The translations under genes and the position numbers were made by a program. From Calothrix parasitica NIES-267 (GTDB lineage Bacteria > Cyanobacteriota > Cyanobacteriia > Cyanobacteriales > Nostocaceae), in NCBI RefSeq assembly GCF_002368095.1, contig NZ_AP018227.1, positions 4,427,782 through 4,491,781 on the forward strand: 64,000 bases of DNA, given 5' to 3'. Shown one piece after another: positions 1-9,114 of the stretch (the first letter of the stretch is position 1; each line of letters opens with the position of its first letter). The notes below the pieces were generated by a model, which saw only the letters and a list, made by a program, of their open reading frames with translations, had not been told where the DNA came from and made no database searches.

Positions 1-76
1 CCCCATCTCCCCATCTCCCCCTCTCCCCATCTCCCCCTCTCCCCATCTTCCCATCTCCCCATCTCCCCATCTCCCA
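1..76. repeat. C-rich low-complexity repeat
   Basis: Repetition of a ccccatctcc-type unit, cut by the window edge. The same pyrimidine-rich unit recurs at about 11737-11830 and 18180-18215, always between genes. It is a dispersed simple repeat with no visible coding content. Confidence 0.8.
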
Positions 77-79
77 ATT

Positions 80-1459
80 TCAAAAATACAAATAATTAGA
101 ACGCGCAATCTTCTCGGGTTGTTTGTCCGTCCATTTTTCCCAACGAGATACTCCACTACGAATTAAATCTAAATTTTCATCACCAATAAAACATACTCGA
201 CGCATTTTTTCGCAAGTCATTAAAATTTCGCCGTTACCCATGAACGGTGCGATAACATAATTGTTTTGAGATGTAAACATATTAATTAAATACTGAATTA
301 TCCCTTCCACATTATCCAGATTCAGCGGTATTTGTGGTTTTGCGATTGCTTGTCGCGAAAATATTCCAACATATATTTTTCCCAATAGTAGCTCGTACTG
401 AAAATTCATTTGGGTATTGTTACAAAACTGATAAATATTATTTTCCGAACGTAATACAGCCACCACAGAAGCTTCATCTACTAAATAATCGTGATTCCAT
501 CCATCGGAGAATGTTGCAATTGCTAAAGCAGCGTTTGAAGGTAGCAGCCGAATAAAGTCTTTTTGTGCGGTGTCCCCGTAGTATACAAGATGACGATTTC
601 CTAAAGTCCATTTATCGCCAATTTTAGACAGCGACTCTTTTTTTAAGAATAGCGAGTTGAGAATTTTTGGCTGTTCCACTCTTGGTTGCTCCTTCTTACC
701 GGACTTGACCTGAAGTTCTGCCATTGCGCTGTGAAAAGCTTGTAACTGTAACTCTTCTTGTTGAGCGCGGAATTTAGTGGCAATTTTGGCTTCTCGTTCG
801 GCTTCTTGATAATTACTTTGATTTTTAGCTAATTCGTAAGCCTTTAAGGCTTTTTCTGCTAGGATTCGTTCTTTTCTTCCAGCCCTAGCAATCGCAAGCA
901 ATTTGGTTTTTTTGTCCGCGATAGGCGTTTTCTGAATGATTTTCTGGATTTTTGGAGCGATATCCCTCGCTATTTGCTTGTCATGCTGCCAGCTACGTTC
1001 GCTATAACCGGCTTGTTTGGCTAATTCTTGGGTGGTTTTTGGTGGTGAAATCATTTCACTACCATTTTCGGAAGCTCTAAGAGTGTATTGGTTGTCTCCT
1101 GCTTTGGCTCTCATTCCCAATTTCACAAGAATTTTTTCTCGTTCTAATACTAGCTTTCCCCTTTCAAGGGGTTCGAGTTCGTTACGAATTAAATTTTCAT
1201 CAATTTCAGCTAATCTAGCGTTTTCATCAGAATCATAACTAACTATATGGCATTCAATTTTTTTAAAACCCAGCAGCTTGCAAGCTGTTAACCGATGCAA
1301 TCCAGCAATCAAGTTAAAATTATCATCTACTGTTATTGGGTTAAGCAAACCGTTTAACTCAATAGATTTTTTTAATTGCTCGACTTTTTCATCATTTATT
1401 GGGCGACGATTATTAGCGTATTTTATTTTTTCTATCGATACTTTAGATATTTCAGACAT
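80..1459 (-). CDS. ParB-like N-terminal domain fused to a degenerate DNA methyltransferase-like domain
   Basis: A protein of 459 residues. Residues 1-95 form a ParB/Srx-type N domain with the GLHRLTAC motif (53-60), which matches the GxHRxxA nucleotide-binding box. A basic, coiled-coil-prone middle follows. From about residue 275 the sequence resembles the C-terminal adenine-methylase half of phage-type ParB-methylase fusions: a WTLGNRHLVYYGD entry, and near the end an APFMGNGE stretch where active enzymes have DPFxGxG. The catalytic DPPY box cannot be found; AIATFSDGW occupies that place. It is probably a DNA-binding regulator derived from a methylase fusion. It is not next to parA, so plasmid partition is not supported. 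No neighbour indicates its role. Confidence 0.6.
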   Translation of the reverse strand: MSEISKVSIEKIKYANNRRPINDEKVEQLKKSIELNGLLNPITVDDNFNLIAGLHRLTACKLLGFKKIECHIVSYDSDENARLAEIDENLIRNELEPLERGKLVLEREKILVKLGMRAKAGDNQYTLRASENGSEMISPPKTTQELAKQAGYSERSWQHDKQIARDIAPKIQKIIQKTPIADKKTKLLAIARAGRKERILAEKALKAYELAKNQSNYQEAEREAKIATKFRAQQEELQLQAFHSAMAELQVKSGKKEQPRVEQPKILNSLFLKKESLSKIGDKWTLGNRHLVYYGDTAQKDFIRLLPSNAALAIATFSDGWNHDYLVDEASVVAVLRSENNIYQFCNNTQMNFQYELLLGKIYVGIFSRQAIAKPQIPLNLDNVEGIIQYLINMFTSQNNYVIAPFMGNGEILMTCEKMRRVCFIGDENLDLIRSGVSRWEKWTDKQPEKIARSNYLYF

Positions 1460-2807
1460 AATTAATGTTCATTCAGAACTATATACCGGCTGATATTTGA
1501 TTGATTCTTGTATGCCTTTGAAATGTCATAAAACTTTCATATAAATATCATAAAATAGTGTTATGTCATAAAACTGATAATAGCTTGACAATAATTATAT
1601 TTACACAATAATTAATATCTTTCCTGAATCAGATATTTCTAAAATTATTCCTCCTATATTGCCTTAAATCAATCTACGGCCAGGGCAAAAATATCATAGC
1701 TAAAAACAATCTTTATAAAAGATAGTATTGGGGTTCAGCAAAAAGCGCTGAGGATTTATAGACTCTTGTTAACAGCAATTTGCTCCCTGAGTAAAAGCAA
1801 TTTCTAACAATAAACTTTGGTATGTATTTATTGTCACTAAAATTCTGTAACAAATTATTTTCAGTACTAATATATGGCAAAATTTAATACCAATAAATAG
1901 CAATTAAACAAAATATATATGATAACTAAATTGTGGTGGTAAGCGTTGCGACATCAAGCGGTATCGGCATCTATCTAAAATCATACGTGGCTGTTTTAGG
2001 AGCCGTAATTAAATTACTTCCATAGTGTATTATTTACAGTCAGAAACATGTATATATAAGAGAAAAACAATGCTCAGAAGTAGGTTGACAATATTAAACT
2101 TGTTTGACATACTTAAAGACAAGTTTTTTCGGTCTATTGCCTGGGCGCTTCATTTGTCTGACCGCTGTAATTAAAATTTCGTTTTTGTGAAGAGCGTTAC
2201 TGCTAATTACTAGAACAATACCTTATTAATAATATAGAATAAAAATTAGGAAATATTTCACGAATAAATCATTATTTTTTTTCGGCACAATATTGGTTAT
2301 CGGTGAAATATTGGAGATTAAAGATGAAACGTCACTCAAAGGTTAACTTTGGATTTACAACTTTAGATTATCTCTACAAATAAATTGAGGAGCGATTAGA
2401 GTTTTAGATTTAGCTAGTTAAAACCCTGTTGTTTAATAGGGTTATTGATTCAACTCAAAATCTAAGATTTATAATCTATAGTTTATAGCTTCAATCTTTT
2501 TGGTAATCCAACTTGCTTGGATGAATCCAAAATCCTTAATTATTTATGTACCTAATTACTAGAATGTTGATCTACAGAATTATTCAAAAGACATTTGGGA
2601 AGTCGATAAATACACATATTGTAGCCAAACAATCTAACAATAAATGTAAAAGCTAGAAAACTAATTCAAACATTACTATCTGCTGTCTTTGCGTAAAATC
2701 CGACATTATATTTTATTCGGTTTCTAAGATAGTAAATCAGTAAATTCAGTCACAATAATAAAATCGCGGTTATATAAAACTTGGCTCTTCACAACTGGAA
2801 TCATCAT
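1460..2807. other. Long non-coding stretch upstream of hgdB
   Basis: About 1.35 kb, AT-rich, with no convincing gene. A hairpin-forming repeat (aaccct / agggtt) lies at about 2424-2445. It probably carries the long promoter region of the downstream glycolipid-export genes. I found no GTA-N8-TAC NtcA box with standard spacing. Confidence 0.4.
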
Positions 2808-4004
2808 ATGTCAGCAGATAAGGAAAGGAAGTTTCTGGAAAAAGCTCCCCCGAAATGGCGATTGATTTTAGCGACTTCTATTGCTTTAGCTACAGCAATC
2901 GTAAGTTTATACAGTTATTTACGATTTCGACCTAACATTTTAACGGAAGCTCCTACACCCGTAGATACAACTCCTGCAAGAGTAGCAATCACAGCTTTGG
3001 GACGTATTGAACCTGAAGGTAAAGTAATTCAATTATCCGCTCCAAATTCAGTTAACGGTTCGCGGGTAGAAAAACTATTTGTCAATCAAGGAAGTAAAGT
3101 CAAAACTGGACAAATAGTAGCACTACTTGACGGTTACACTCGGGCTACGGTCAACGTACAACAAGCTTTAGATCAAGTTAGAGTTGCTCAAGCCAAATTA
3201 GCTCAAATACAAGCTGGAGCAAAACAAGGAGACATCAAGGCTCAAAAAGCAACAATTGCCAGGTTACAATCTCAATTACAAGGAGAAATTGCTACAGGAA
3301 ATGCGACTATTGCACGGTTGCAAGCAGAGTTGGATAATGCACAAACCGAATATAATCGCTATCAACAACTGTATAAACAGGGAGCGGTTTCTGCTTCTGT
3401 AGCAGACACTAGAAGACTTAAAGTAAAGACACTACAGCAGCAAGTTAATGAAGCTCAAGCAACCCTCAATCGTAGTGTTAATACCCTACAAGACCAAATC
3501 AGAGAAGCTAAAGCTAGATTAGACAGCATCAAAGAAGTTCGTCCGCAAGACCTGCAATTAGCACAAGCAGAAGTTAAGAGCGCAAAATCTGCTGTAAAAC
3601 AAGCCAAAGCAGAACAAGAACTAAGCACTTTAAAATCTCCTATAACCGGGACAGTATTAAAAATTAATACTAAACCTGGAGAAATAGTTTCCTCTCAAGG
3701 AATAATGGAGATAGGTAAGACCAATCAGATGTATGTAATAGCAGAAGTTTATCAGACGGATATTAAGAAAGTTCGTCTTGGACAAAAAGCTATTATTTCC
3801 AGCACAGCATTACCTCGAAAATTTAAAGGAACTGTTACCGATATTGGGTTATTAGTGGATAGACAAAAAATTCTCAATATTAATCCAGGAGCAGATACAG
3901 ACAGGAGAATCGTAGAAGTGAAAATTCGCATTGATGAACTAGAAGACAACAAATTAATTATGGGTTTAACAAACTTACAAGTTGACGTTGCTATTCAAAT
4001 TTAG
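2808..4004 (+). CDS. hgdB: DevB/HgdB-like membrane fusion protein (HlyD family)
   Basis: Periplasmic adaptor of a DevBCA-type exporter. One N-terminal transmembrane helix (about residues 18-38) is followed by a biotinyl-lipoyl-like segment (about 80-115), a long alpha-helical coiled coil rich in Gln and Ala (about 120-265), the second lipoyl half (SPITGTVLKINTKPGEIVSS) and a beta-barrel end. The ATG at 2808 is preferred over an upstream TTG at 2781 because the cytosolic tail and helix follow it directly. It is followed by an hgdC-like permease and an epimerase with no ATPase gene. That order matches hgdBCA of Anabaena, which is needed for the heterocyst glycolipid layer, more than devBCA. The hgd assignment is inferred from gene order. 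Confidence 0.75.
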   Translation: MSADKERKFLEKAPPKWRLILATSIALATAIVSLYSYLRFRPNILTEAPTPVDTTPARVAITALGRIEPEGKVIQLSAPNSVNGSRVEKLFVNQGSKVKTGQIVALLDGYTRATVNVQQALDQVRVAQAKLAQIQAGAKQGDIKAQKATIARLQSQLQGEIATGNATIARLQAELDNAQTEYNRYQQLYKQGAVSASVADTRRLKVKTLQQQVNEAQATLNRSVNTLQDQIREAKARLDSIKEVRPQDLQLAQAEVKSAKSAVKQAKAEQELSTLKSPITGTVLKINTKPGEIVSSQGIMEIGKTNQMYVIAEVYQTDIKKVRLGQKAIISSTALPRKFKGTVTDIGLLVDRQKILNINPGADTDRRIVEVKIRIDELEDNKLIMGLTNLQVDVAIQI

Positions 4005-4104
4005 TCGGAAGAAGGAGAGGGAATATTCAATTTAATATCTGATTAATATCTGATTATTAACCTCATTTAGCTTCTGAAGGGTTCGTTTGTCCCGTAACCG
4101 TCGG

Positions 4105-4127
4105 GAGACGTAGCATTGCTACGTCTC
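4105..4127. repeat. Dispersed GAGACG palindrome
   Basis: Inverted repeat GAGACGTAGCA / TGCTACGTCTC between hgdB and hgdC. Relatives lie at 25374, 39851, 49574 and 63139, all just after gene 3' ends. Confidence 0.7.
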
Positions 4128-4298
4128 TACAAACCTTCTGAATTAATGTGGTGAAGTAGTAGTGGTCTGTTCTATTAATTTTATTGAATAAAAGGATTTT
4201 TTTCTATTTACTCCCTACTACCTATTCCCATGAGTAATTTTATAAATAGAAACAGGTTATTTATACTCCGTTCATGCTGATTTTAGCACTTGATAATC

Positions 4299-5477
4299 AT
4301 GGCTTCAAAAATCCCTTTAGCGTGGTTACAGCTAATCCGAAATAAGCTTCGTTCTTTAATAGCTGTAGCTGGTATCGCTTTTATTGTAATGCTGATGTTT
4401 ATGCAACTTGGATTTCAAGATGCTCTCTACAACAGCGCAACCCAGGTACACCGAAGTCTTCAAGGAGATTTATTTTTAGTTAGTTCTCAATATAAAGCAT
4501 TAACTGCAACCCAAAGCTTTTCTCGAACTCGTTTATACCAAGGTTTGGGATTTGAAGGTGTAGAATCAGTCACTCCAATTTATTTAGGATTTGCTAAATT
4601 TAAAAATCCGGACACCGGTGAGAAGTATTCAATATACGTGATGGGTTTTGAACCCAGCAAAGCTGTCATTAATTTACCAGGAATAGAAGAAAATATAGAT
4701 AAACTTAAAAGATCCAATTTAGTGCTATTTGATAAAGATTCTCGACCGGAATTTGGGGATGTTGCTCTCAGGTTTCAACGGGGAGAATCTCTACCGAGTA
4801 TCGAAATATTTCCCTTTGATTCATTATCTGGATTAAGACTTAGAGTCGGAGGATTATTTAGCTTAGGTCCTTCCTTCGGAGTAGATGGAAACTTAATTGT
4901 TAGCGATACAACATTTCTACGAATATTTCAAAATGCTAGACCAGCAGACAAAATAGATGTAGGAGCAGTCACCCTTAGTCCTGGAGTCAATCAAGAAATA
5001 ATTACCGAGCAATTGAGAGATAAATTACCTAATGATGTTCTCATATTTACCCACGATGAATTCATTCAATTTGAAAAAGAATATTGGGCTAATAGAACAC
5101 CAATTGGCTTTATTTTAAATCTGATGCTAACAATGGGTTCTGTCGTCGGTATAGTTATCGTTTATCAAATACTATTTAGCAATATTGCCAGCCAATTAGT
5201 AGCATACGCGACTTTAAAAGCGATAGGTTATGCCAATAATTATTTATTAAGAGTAGTTTTTAAACAAGCTTTCATTTTAGCAGTACTAGGCTATATTCCA
5301 GGCTGGATTATCTCCAAGTATTTATATGAATTCGCGATGAAAGCCACAAAACTACCTATAAATATGAGCTTCAACAACGCATTAATAGTTTTAATTGCCA
5401 CAGCCTTAATGTGTATGACTTCTGGTGCATTAACCATAAATCAACTCCGCTCCGCAGACCCAGCAGATATTTTTTAA
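4299..5477 (+). CDS. hgdC: DevC/HgdC-like ABC exporter permease
   Basis: 392-residue FtsX/DevC-type membrane subunit. It has one N-terminal transmembrane helix (RNKLRSLIAVAGIAFIVMLM), a large periplasmic domain (about 45-260), then three C-terminal helices with the GSVVGIVIVYQILFSNI and ATLKAIGY signatures of this family. The ATG at 4299 is chosen over TTG 4290. It lies 294 bases after hgdB. In DevBCA systems this subunit works with a DevA ATPase; none is encoded here, so a shared ATPase from elsewhere must be assumed. The substrate is probably glycolipid, by analogy with Anabaena HgdBC. Confidence 0.75.
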   Translation: MASKIPLAWLQLIRNKLRSLIAVAGIAFIVMLMFMQLGFQDALYNSATQVHRSLQGDLFLVSSQYKALTATQSFSRTRLYQGLGFEGVESVTPIYLGFAKFKNPDTGEKYSIYVMGFEPSKAVINLPGIEENIDKLKRSNLVLFDKDSRPEFGDVALRFQRGESLPSIEIFPFDSLSGLRLRVGGLFSLGPSFGVDGNLIVSDTTFLRIFQNARPADKIDVGAVTLSPGVNQEIITEQLRDKLPNDVLIFTHDEFIQFEKEYWANRTPIGFILNLMLTMGSVVGIVIVYQILFSNIASQLVAYATLKAIGYANNYLLRVVFKQAFILAVLGYIPGWIISKYLYEFAMKATKLPINMSFNNALIVLIATALMCMTSGALTINQLRSADPADIF

Positions 5478-5597
5478 AATTAGTAATTGCTTGTTATTTG
5501 TTAGTTATTAGCTGTTACTAACTGTTAGTAATTGCTTGTTATTAACCTTTGACCAATTACCAATTACCTATTCCTATCCCATCTCCCTTAAAAAAAC

Positions 5598-6581
5598 ATG
5601 AATCTTACAGATAAAACTTTACTTATCACCGGAATTGGTGGATTTATTGGTTTACGTACAACTGAAATTGCTATAGCTAAAGGCTTAAAAGTCCGTGGAT
5701 TAGAAAAAGATGCTGAACTCGCGAAAAAAGCTCAAAAATTAGGTGCTGAAGTTATTATCGGTAGTGTAACTGATATATCTATTTCTCAAAAAGCTTGTGA
5801 AGATGTGGATATAGTTTTACATACTGAAGAAATTGCAAAAGAAGGAGGTTCAATCAAAGAATTTAGTCAGGTAAATATTGATGGAGCCATTAATATCGGT
5901 AAAGCTGCTCGAAATGCTGGGATAAAAACTTTTGTTCATCTTTCGACGGGTTCAGTTTATGGTTTTGATTATCCAAATAGTGTTAACGAGAAAGAACAAC
6001 TGATAAAAGAAAAAAATCCTTATTGTCAGACAAAAATAGAAGCAGAAAAAGCTCTACAGCAACTAAATAGTTCGCGAGATTTTGGTATTATTATCATCCG
6101 TGCAGGAGATGTTTATGGGCCAGGTTCTATTCCTTGGACGGTAAGACCAATATCGTTTATGCAGCAAAAATTATTTGCTTACACGAACGAGGGAAAAGTT
6201 ATTAATCATTTATACGTTGATAATCTAGTTGATGCTATTTTTCTTGCTATAGAAAAAGAGCAACATGGTGAAGTCTTTAATATCACAGACGGACAAGAAA
6301 CTTCTCCACAAGAATTTTTTACTCGTTTAGCAGAAGCAGCTGGTTGTCCACCTCCTTCATCTTTAGGAAAAGAAGAAATTAGAGTCTTTTTGAAATTGCG
6401 CTGTCAGGGACAAAAACTTTTACGTAAAAAACCAGATATTTATCCCGAAGCTGTAGATTTTATGAGCCGTCCTTATGCTTTCTCGATAGAAAAAGCACGT
6501 AGATTTTTAAATTATCAACCAGCTATTTCTTTAGAAGAAGGGATGAACTTTATTAAGGAATGGTTGAAAAATCAAGAATAA
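5598..6581 (+). CDS. hgdA: HgdA-like NAD-dependent epimerase/dehydratase
   Basis: 327-residue extended SDR. It has the NAD-binding TGIGGFIG turn at residues 10-17, a STGSVYGF serine segment, and YCQTK supplying the catalytic Tyr and Lys. It probably changes the stereochemistry or oxidation state of a nucleotide-activated sugar. It lies 120 bases after hgdC. The order adaptor-permease-epimerase is what suggests hgdA; the actual substrate cannot be read from the sequence. Confidence 0.7.
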   Translation: MNLTDKTLLITGIGGFIGLRTTEIAIAKGLKVRGLEKDAELAKKAQKLGAEVIIGSVTDISISQKACEDVDIVLHTEEIAKEGGSIKEFSQVNIDGAINIGKAARNAGIKTFVHLSTGSVYGFDYPNSVNEKEQLIKEKNPYCQTKIEAEKALQQLNSSRDFGIIIIRAGDVYGPGSIPWTVRPISFMQQKLFAYTNEGKVINHLYVDNLVDAIFLAIEKEQHGEVFNITDGQETSPQEFFTRLAEAAGCPPPSSLGKEEIRVFLKLRCQGQKLLRKKPDIYPEAVDFMSRPYAFSIEKARRFLNYQPAISLEEGMNFIKEWLKNQE

Positions 6582-6587
6582 TTAGGA

Positions 6588-6735
6588 ATAGGGGGTAGAG
6601 GGAGAGAGGGAGAGAGGGAGAGAGGGAGGAAAATTCATCATTTATAACTCATAACTCCTAACTCTTAGCTCCTAACTCCTAGCTTCTAACTTCTAACTTC
6701 TAACTTCTAACTTCTAACTTCTAACTTCTAACAAT
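6588..6735. repeat. Purine-rich GAGAGAGG repeats and CTAACTT heptamer repeats
   Basis: About 6588-6632 is a run of gagagggagagaggg units. About 6646-6735 is a tandem array of the heptamer ctaactt with small variations. Heptanucleotide tandem repeats are typical of intergenic DNA in heterocystous cyanobacteria. Confidence 0.8.
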
Positions 6736-6770
6736 TAACAACTAACAAATAATAACTAATAACTAAAATA

Positions 6771-7235
6771 ATGAAAATGTTGAAATGCGGCTTGTTATTC
6801 TTTACTTTAGCAAGTATTGGATTGGCTATTCAAGCTCATGCTGTAGAAGATTCGGCTAATCTTACCGTTGCAATCAAAGGTATTCAAAATCAAAAAGGTC
6901 AGGTTTGCTTGAGAATATATGACAGTGAAAGCGGCTTCCCTTTAGGTAATAACAGTGAATTTAAAAGTCAGTGTATAAAAATTACTGGCAATTCCTTAGA
7001 GCAAGAATTTACAGGTTTAAAGAAAGGAACTTATGCAATAGCTGTTATTGATGACCAAAATGAAAACAATAAACTAGATAGAGATTTTTTTGGTATCCCT
7101 GAAGAAGGTTTTGGTATTTCAAATAATCCAACGGTATCTATAAAAACGGGAACTCCAAATTTTCAAACAGCTAGCTTTTCATTACAAAAAAATAAAAAAA
7201 TTGATATTGAAATGAAATATTCCCTTGACCCCTAA
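6771..7235 (+). CDS. Secreted DUF2141 protein
   Basis: 154 residues. A signal peptide (KCGLLFFTLASIGLAIQAHA) is followed by an Ig-like DUF2141 domain with LTVAIKGIQNQKGQVCLRIY, AVIDDQNENNKLDRDFFGIP and EGFGISN, all characteristic of the family. It is predicted to be exported to the periplasm or envelope. The function of DUF2141 is unknown. It sits inside the hgd/hgl-like cluster, which suggests an envelope role there. Confidence 0.8.
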   Translation: MKMLKCGLLFFTLASIGLAIQAHAVEDSANLTVAIKGIQNQKGQVCLRIYDSESGFPLGNNSEFKSQCIKITGNSLEQEFTGLKKGTYAIAVIDDQNENNKLDRDFFGIPEEGFGISNNPTVSIKTGTPNFQTASFSLQKNKKIDIEMKYSLDP

Positions 7236-7249
7236 ATCATAGATAAATT

Positions 7250-7618
7250 ATGGATAAACAAGCTTTAGCTATGGCAGTTTTCATGGGACTATATGTTCCA
7301 TTATTCACGGGAATTTCTGTGACCATACATCGTTTTACACGACGCAAACCGCAACAAAGCAATAAAATTATTATTGTGCATCGTCAATTTGAAAATCAAT
7401 CTTTTGATACTGTAAACGAAAATTTGATTTTTAACTTGGATAAACCACATAAACTCTTTTCAAAAGATGTCTCGGAGATTAAAACGTTTTCATTTTATAA
7501 GTTTTTACCTCCAGCTTATATCAGAGACAATAATTTATTGCGGAATATTGATTTAGATAAATTTGTGATAGACGAATCACAGATAAATTGGCACACAATA
7601 TCACAACGACATGATTAA
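7250..7618 (+). pseudogene. Truncated remnant of a GT4 glycosyltransferase (paralogue of the gene at 9115)
   Basis: The 122 codons align with the first ~125 residues of the GT4 at 9115. FMGLYVPLFTGISVTIH matches ATGLYPPFLTGVSVAVH, IIIVHRQ matches VFLIHPQ, and FYKFLPPAYIRDNNLLRNID matches FYKSLPQPLSYRHWDDTKLL in register. The reading then ends; the nucleotide-sugar-binding C-terminal two thirds is missing. A palindromic repeat begins just downstream, a possible cause of the break. It could yield a short peptide but cannot be an active transferase. Confidence 0.7.
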
Positions 7619-7639
7619 TTTTTGGATTTTAGATTTTGC

Positions 7640-7800
7640 GGAAAGTTGAGTCAGTCCGGTCTTGGGGTCTCCCCCTTCGGGTATCTCCTATGTCCTCCGG
7701 ACACGCTGCGCTAACGGAGACGCTTAGTCTGACTACTCACTGCGTGAACGCTAACACCACTCCCCTCAACGGAGGGATGACGACCCACGGGGGTGGGTTC
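7640..7800. repeat. Palindromic cyanobacterial repeat
   Basis: The segment contains ccttcgggtatctcc, cctccggacacgctgcgctaac and cactgcgtgaacgctaac. These are pieces of the same core found in MITE-like repeats at 14399, 15851, 32871, 39611 and 56045. It separates the glycosyltransferase remnant from the GT2 gene. Confidence 0.65.
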
Positions 7801-7848
7801 AATCAAAAATCTTGTCGGTTTTTCTCAATTTTGTATAGGTTTCTAGAA

Positions 7849-9099
7849 ATGAAATTTTGGGCGATCGCACTCCTACAAACTTTGCTAGGTTGGCTGATTA
7901 TTCAGATAGCTCTAGCGTTTGTTTTTATCTTTTATCTCCGTTCAAATAGGGTAAACCCGCTTTCAAACAGTCAACTCCCGAAAACAGCAATCATCCTATG
8001 CTTACGGGGGTCTGACCCTTTCCTCCCCAACTGTTTGAAAGCTCTGTTGGAACAAGACTATCCTCAATACGATTTGAAAATTGTAGTTGATAGTCAAGAA
8101 GACCCAGCATGGCAAGTTGCTCACGATACTGTCAAGGATGCTACGAATGTTCAAATCAGTCCTTTAAAAATAGCTAGTACTCTCTGTAGTTTGAAATGCA
8201 GTTCTTTGATACAAGCTATCTCTGAACTAGACAGTTCTTATAAGGTAGTTGCTTTGGTGGATGCAGATGCAGTTGTTCATCCTACCTGGTTACGTGAGTT
8301 AGTTACACCTTTAATGCATCCAAAAGTAGGAGCAACGACGGGTAATCGCTGGTATCTACCCATGGGCAGACATTGGGGAACTTTAGCTAGATACATATGG
8401 AACGTCTCGGCAGTAATACAGATGTATTTATACGGTATCAGTTGGGGTGGAACCTTAGCTATAAAAACGCAAGTGATTCAAGAAACTCGACTGCTTGAGA
8501 AATGGGCTAGAGCTTTAAGCGAAGATACGATGCTTAAAGGTATTCTTTCCGAGCATAAGTTAAAGATAAAATTTGTTCCTTCTTTATTAATTTTGAATCG
8601 TGAAGAATGCACTTTTCCAAGCTTAATGAATTGGATGAAGCGCCAATTATTGATTTCTAGACTGTATCATCCTCAATGGTGGTTGGTGGTGGTGGAGGCG
8701 ATATTCACTATAGCATTACCCAACTTGATATTTGTTTTAATGTTAGTGAATTTGTTATTAGCTAAATGGGATATTTTTGGCATCTTATCTATTTGCTATA
8801 GCATTTACATTTGTGCATTACTGTTAATCACAATTATCTTAGAAATAGCAGTTAGGAAAGTAATTAGCTATCGATGGTTAATACCAAATATATCATTTGC
8901 AACATTAGCAAAAACTCTAATTGGAATTCCTTTAACACAATGGTTTTATGGATTTGCCTTATTATCATCAATCTGGATGTCTAAAATATCTTGGCGTAAT
9001 ATTATCTACCGCATCAAGAATCCGTTTAATATTCAGCTAATCAAGTATCAACCCTATCAATCAGACAAACAACCAGTTGATAATCAATTATCTCTTTAG
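7849..9099 (+). CDS. Family 2 glycosyltransferase, membrane-bound
   Basis: 416 residues from the ATG at 7849. An open frame extends upstream to 7636, but it reads through the palindromic repeat and is not expected to be coding. One N-terminal helix (ALLQTLLGWLIIQIALAFVF) is followed by a GT-A domain with VALVDADAVVH (DxD), an acceptor-site SEDT, and a KRQLL element in place of the Q/RxxRW box. Three or four C-terminal transmembrane helices follow. It resembles ceramide-glucosyltransferase-like lipid glycosyltransferases. It ends 15 bases before the GT4 gene, so the two are probably co-transcribed and act on a lipid. Confidence 0.75.
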   Translation: MKFWAIALLQTLLGWLIIQIALAFVFIFYLRSNRVNPLSNSQLPKTAIILCLRGSDPFLPNCLKALLEQDYPQYDLKIVVDSQEDPAWQVAHDTVKDATNVQISPLKIASTLCSLKCSSLIQAISELDSSYKVVALVDADAVVHPTWLRELVTPLMHPKVGATTGNRWYLPMGRHWGTLARYIWNVSAVIQMYLYGISWGGTLAIKTQVIQETRLLEKWARALSEDTMLKGILSEHKLKIKFVPSLLILNREECTFPSLMNWMKRQLLISRLYHPQWWLVVVEAIFTIALPNLIFVLMLVNLLLAKWDIFGILSICYSIYICALLLITIILEIAVRKVISYRWLIPNISFATLAKTLIGIPLTQWFYGFALLSSIWMSKISWRNIIYRIKNPFNIQLIKYQPYQSDKQPVDNQLSL

Positions 9100-9114
9100 A
9101 AATAATATTAAATC

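Noticed and set aside
2070-2174. 34-codon frame starting MLRSRLTILNLFDILKD
   Set aside because: No ribosome-binding site, no recognisable features and an AT-rich context; probably chance.
2548-2559. GTA-N6-TAC as an NtcA site upstream of hgdB
   Set aside because: Spacing is 6 instead of 8 and no -10 box sits at the expected distance.
6646-6735. Regularly repeated short units resembling a CRISPR array
   Set aside because: The unit is a 7-mer without unique spacers; it is a heptanucleotide tandem repeat. The same applies to 59383-59455.
7636-7848. N-terminal 71-codon extension of the GT2 gene
   Set aside because: It reads through a palindromic dispersed repeat and ends just before an ATG followed by a typical membrane-anchored GT2 start.
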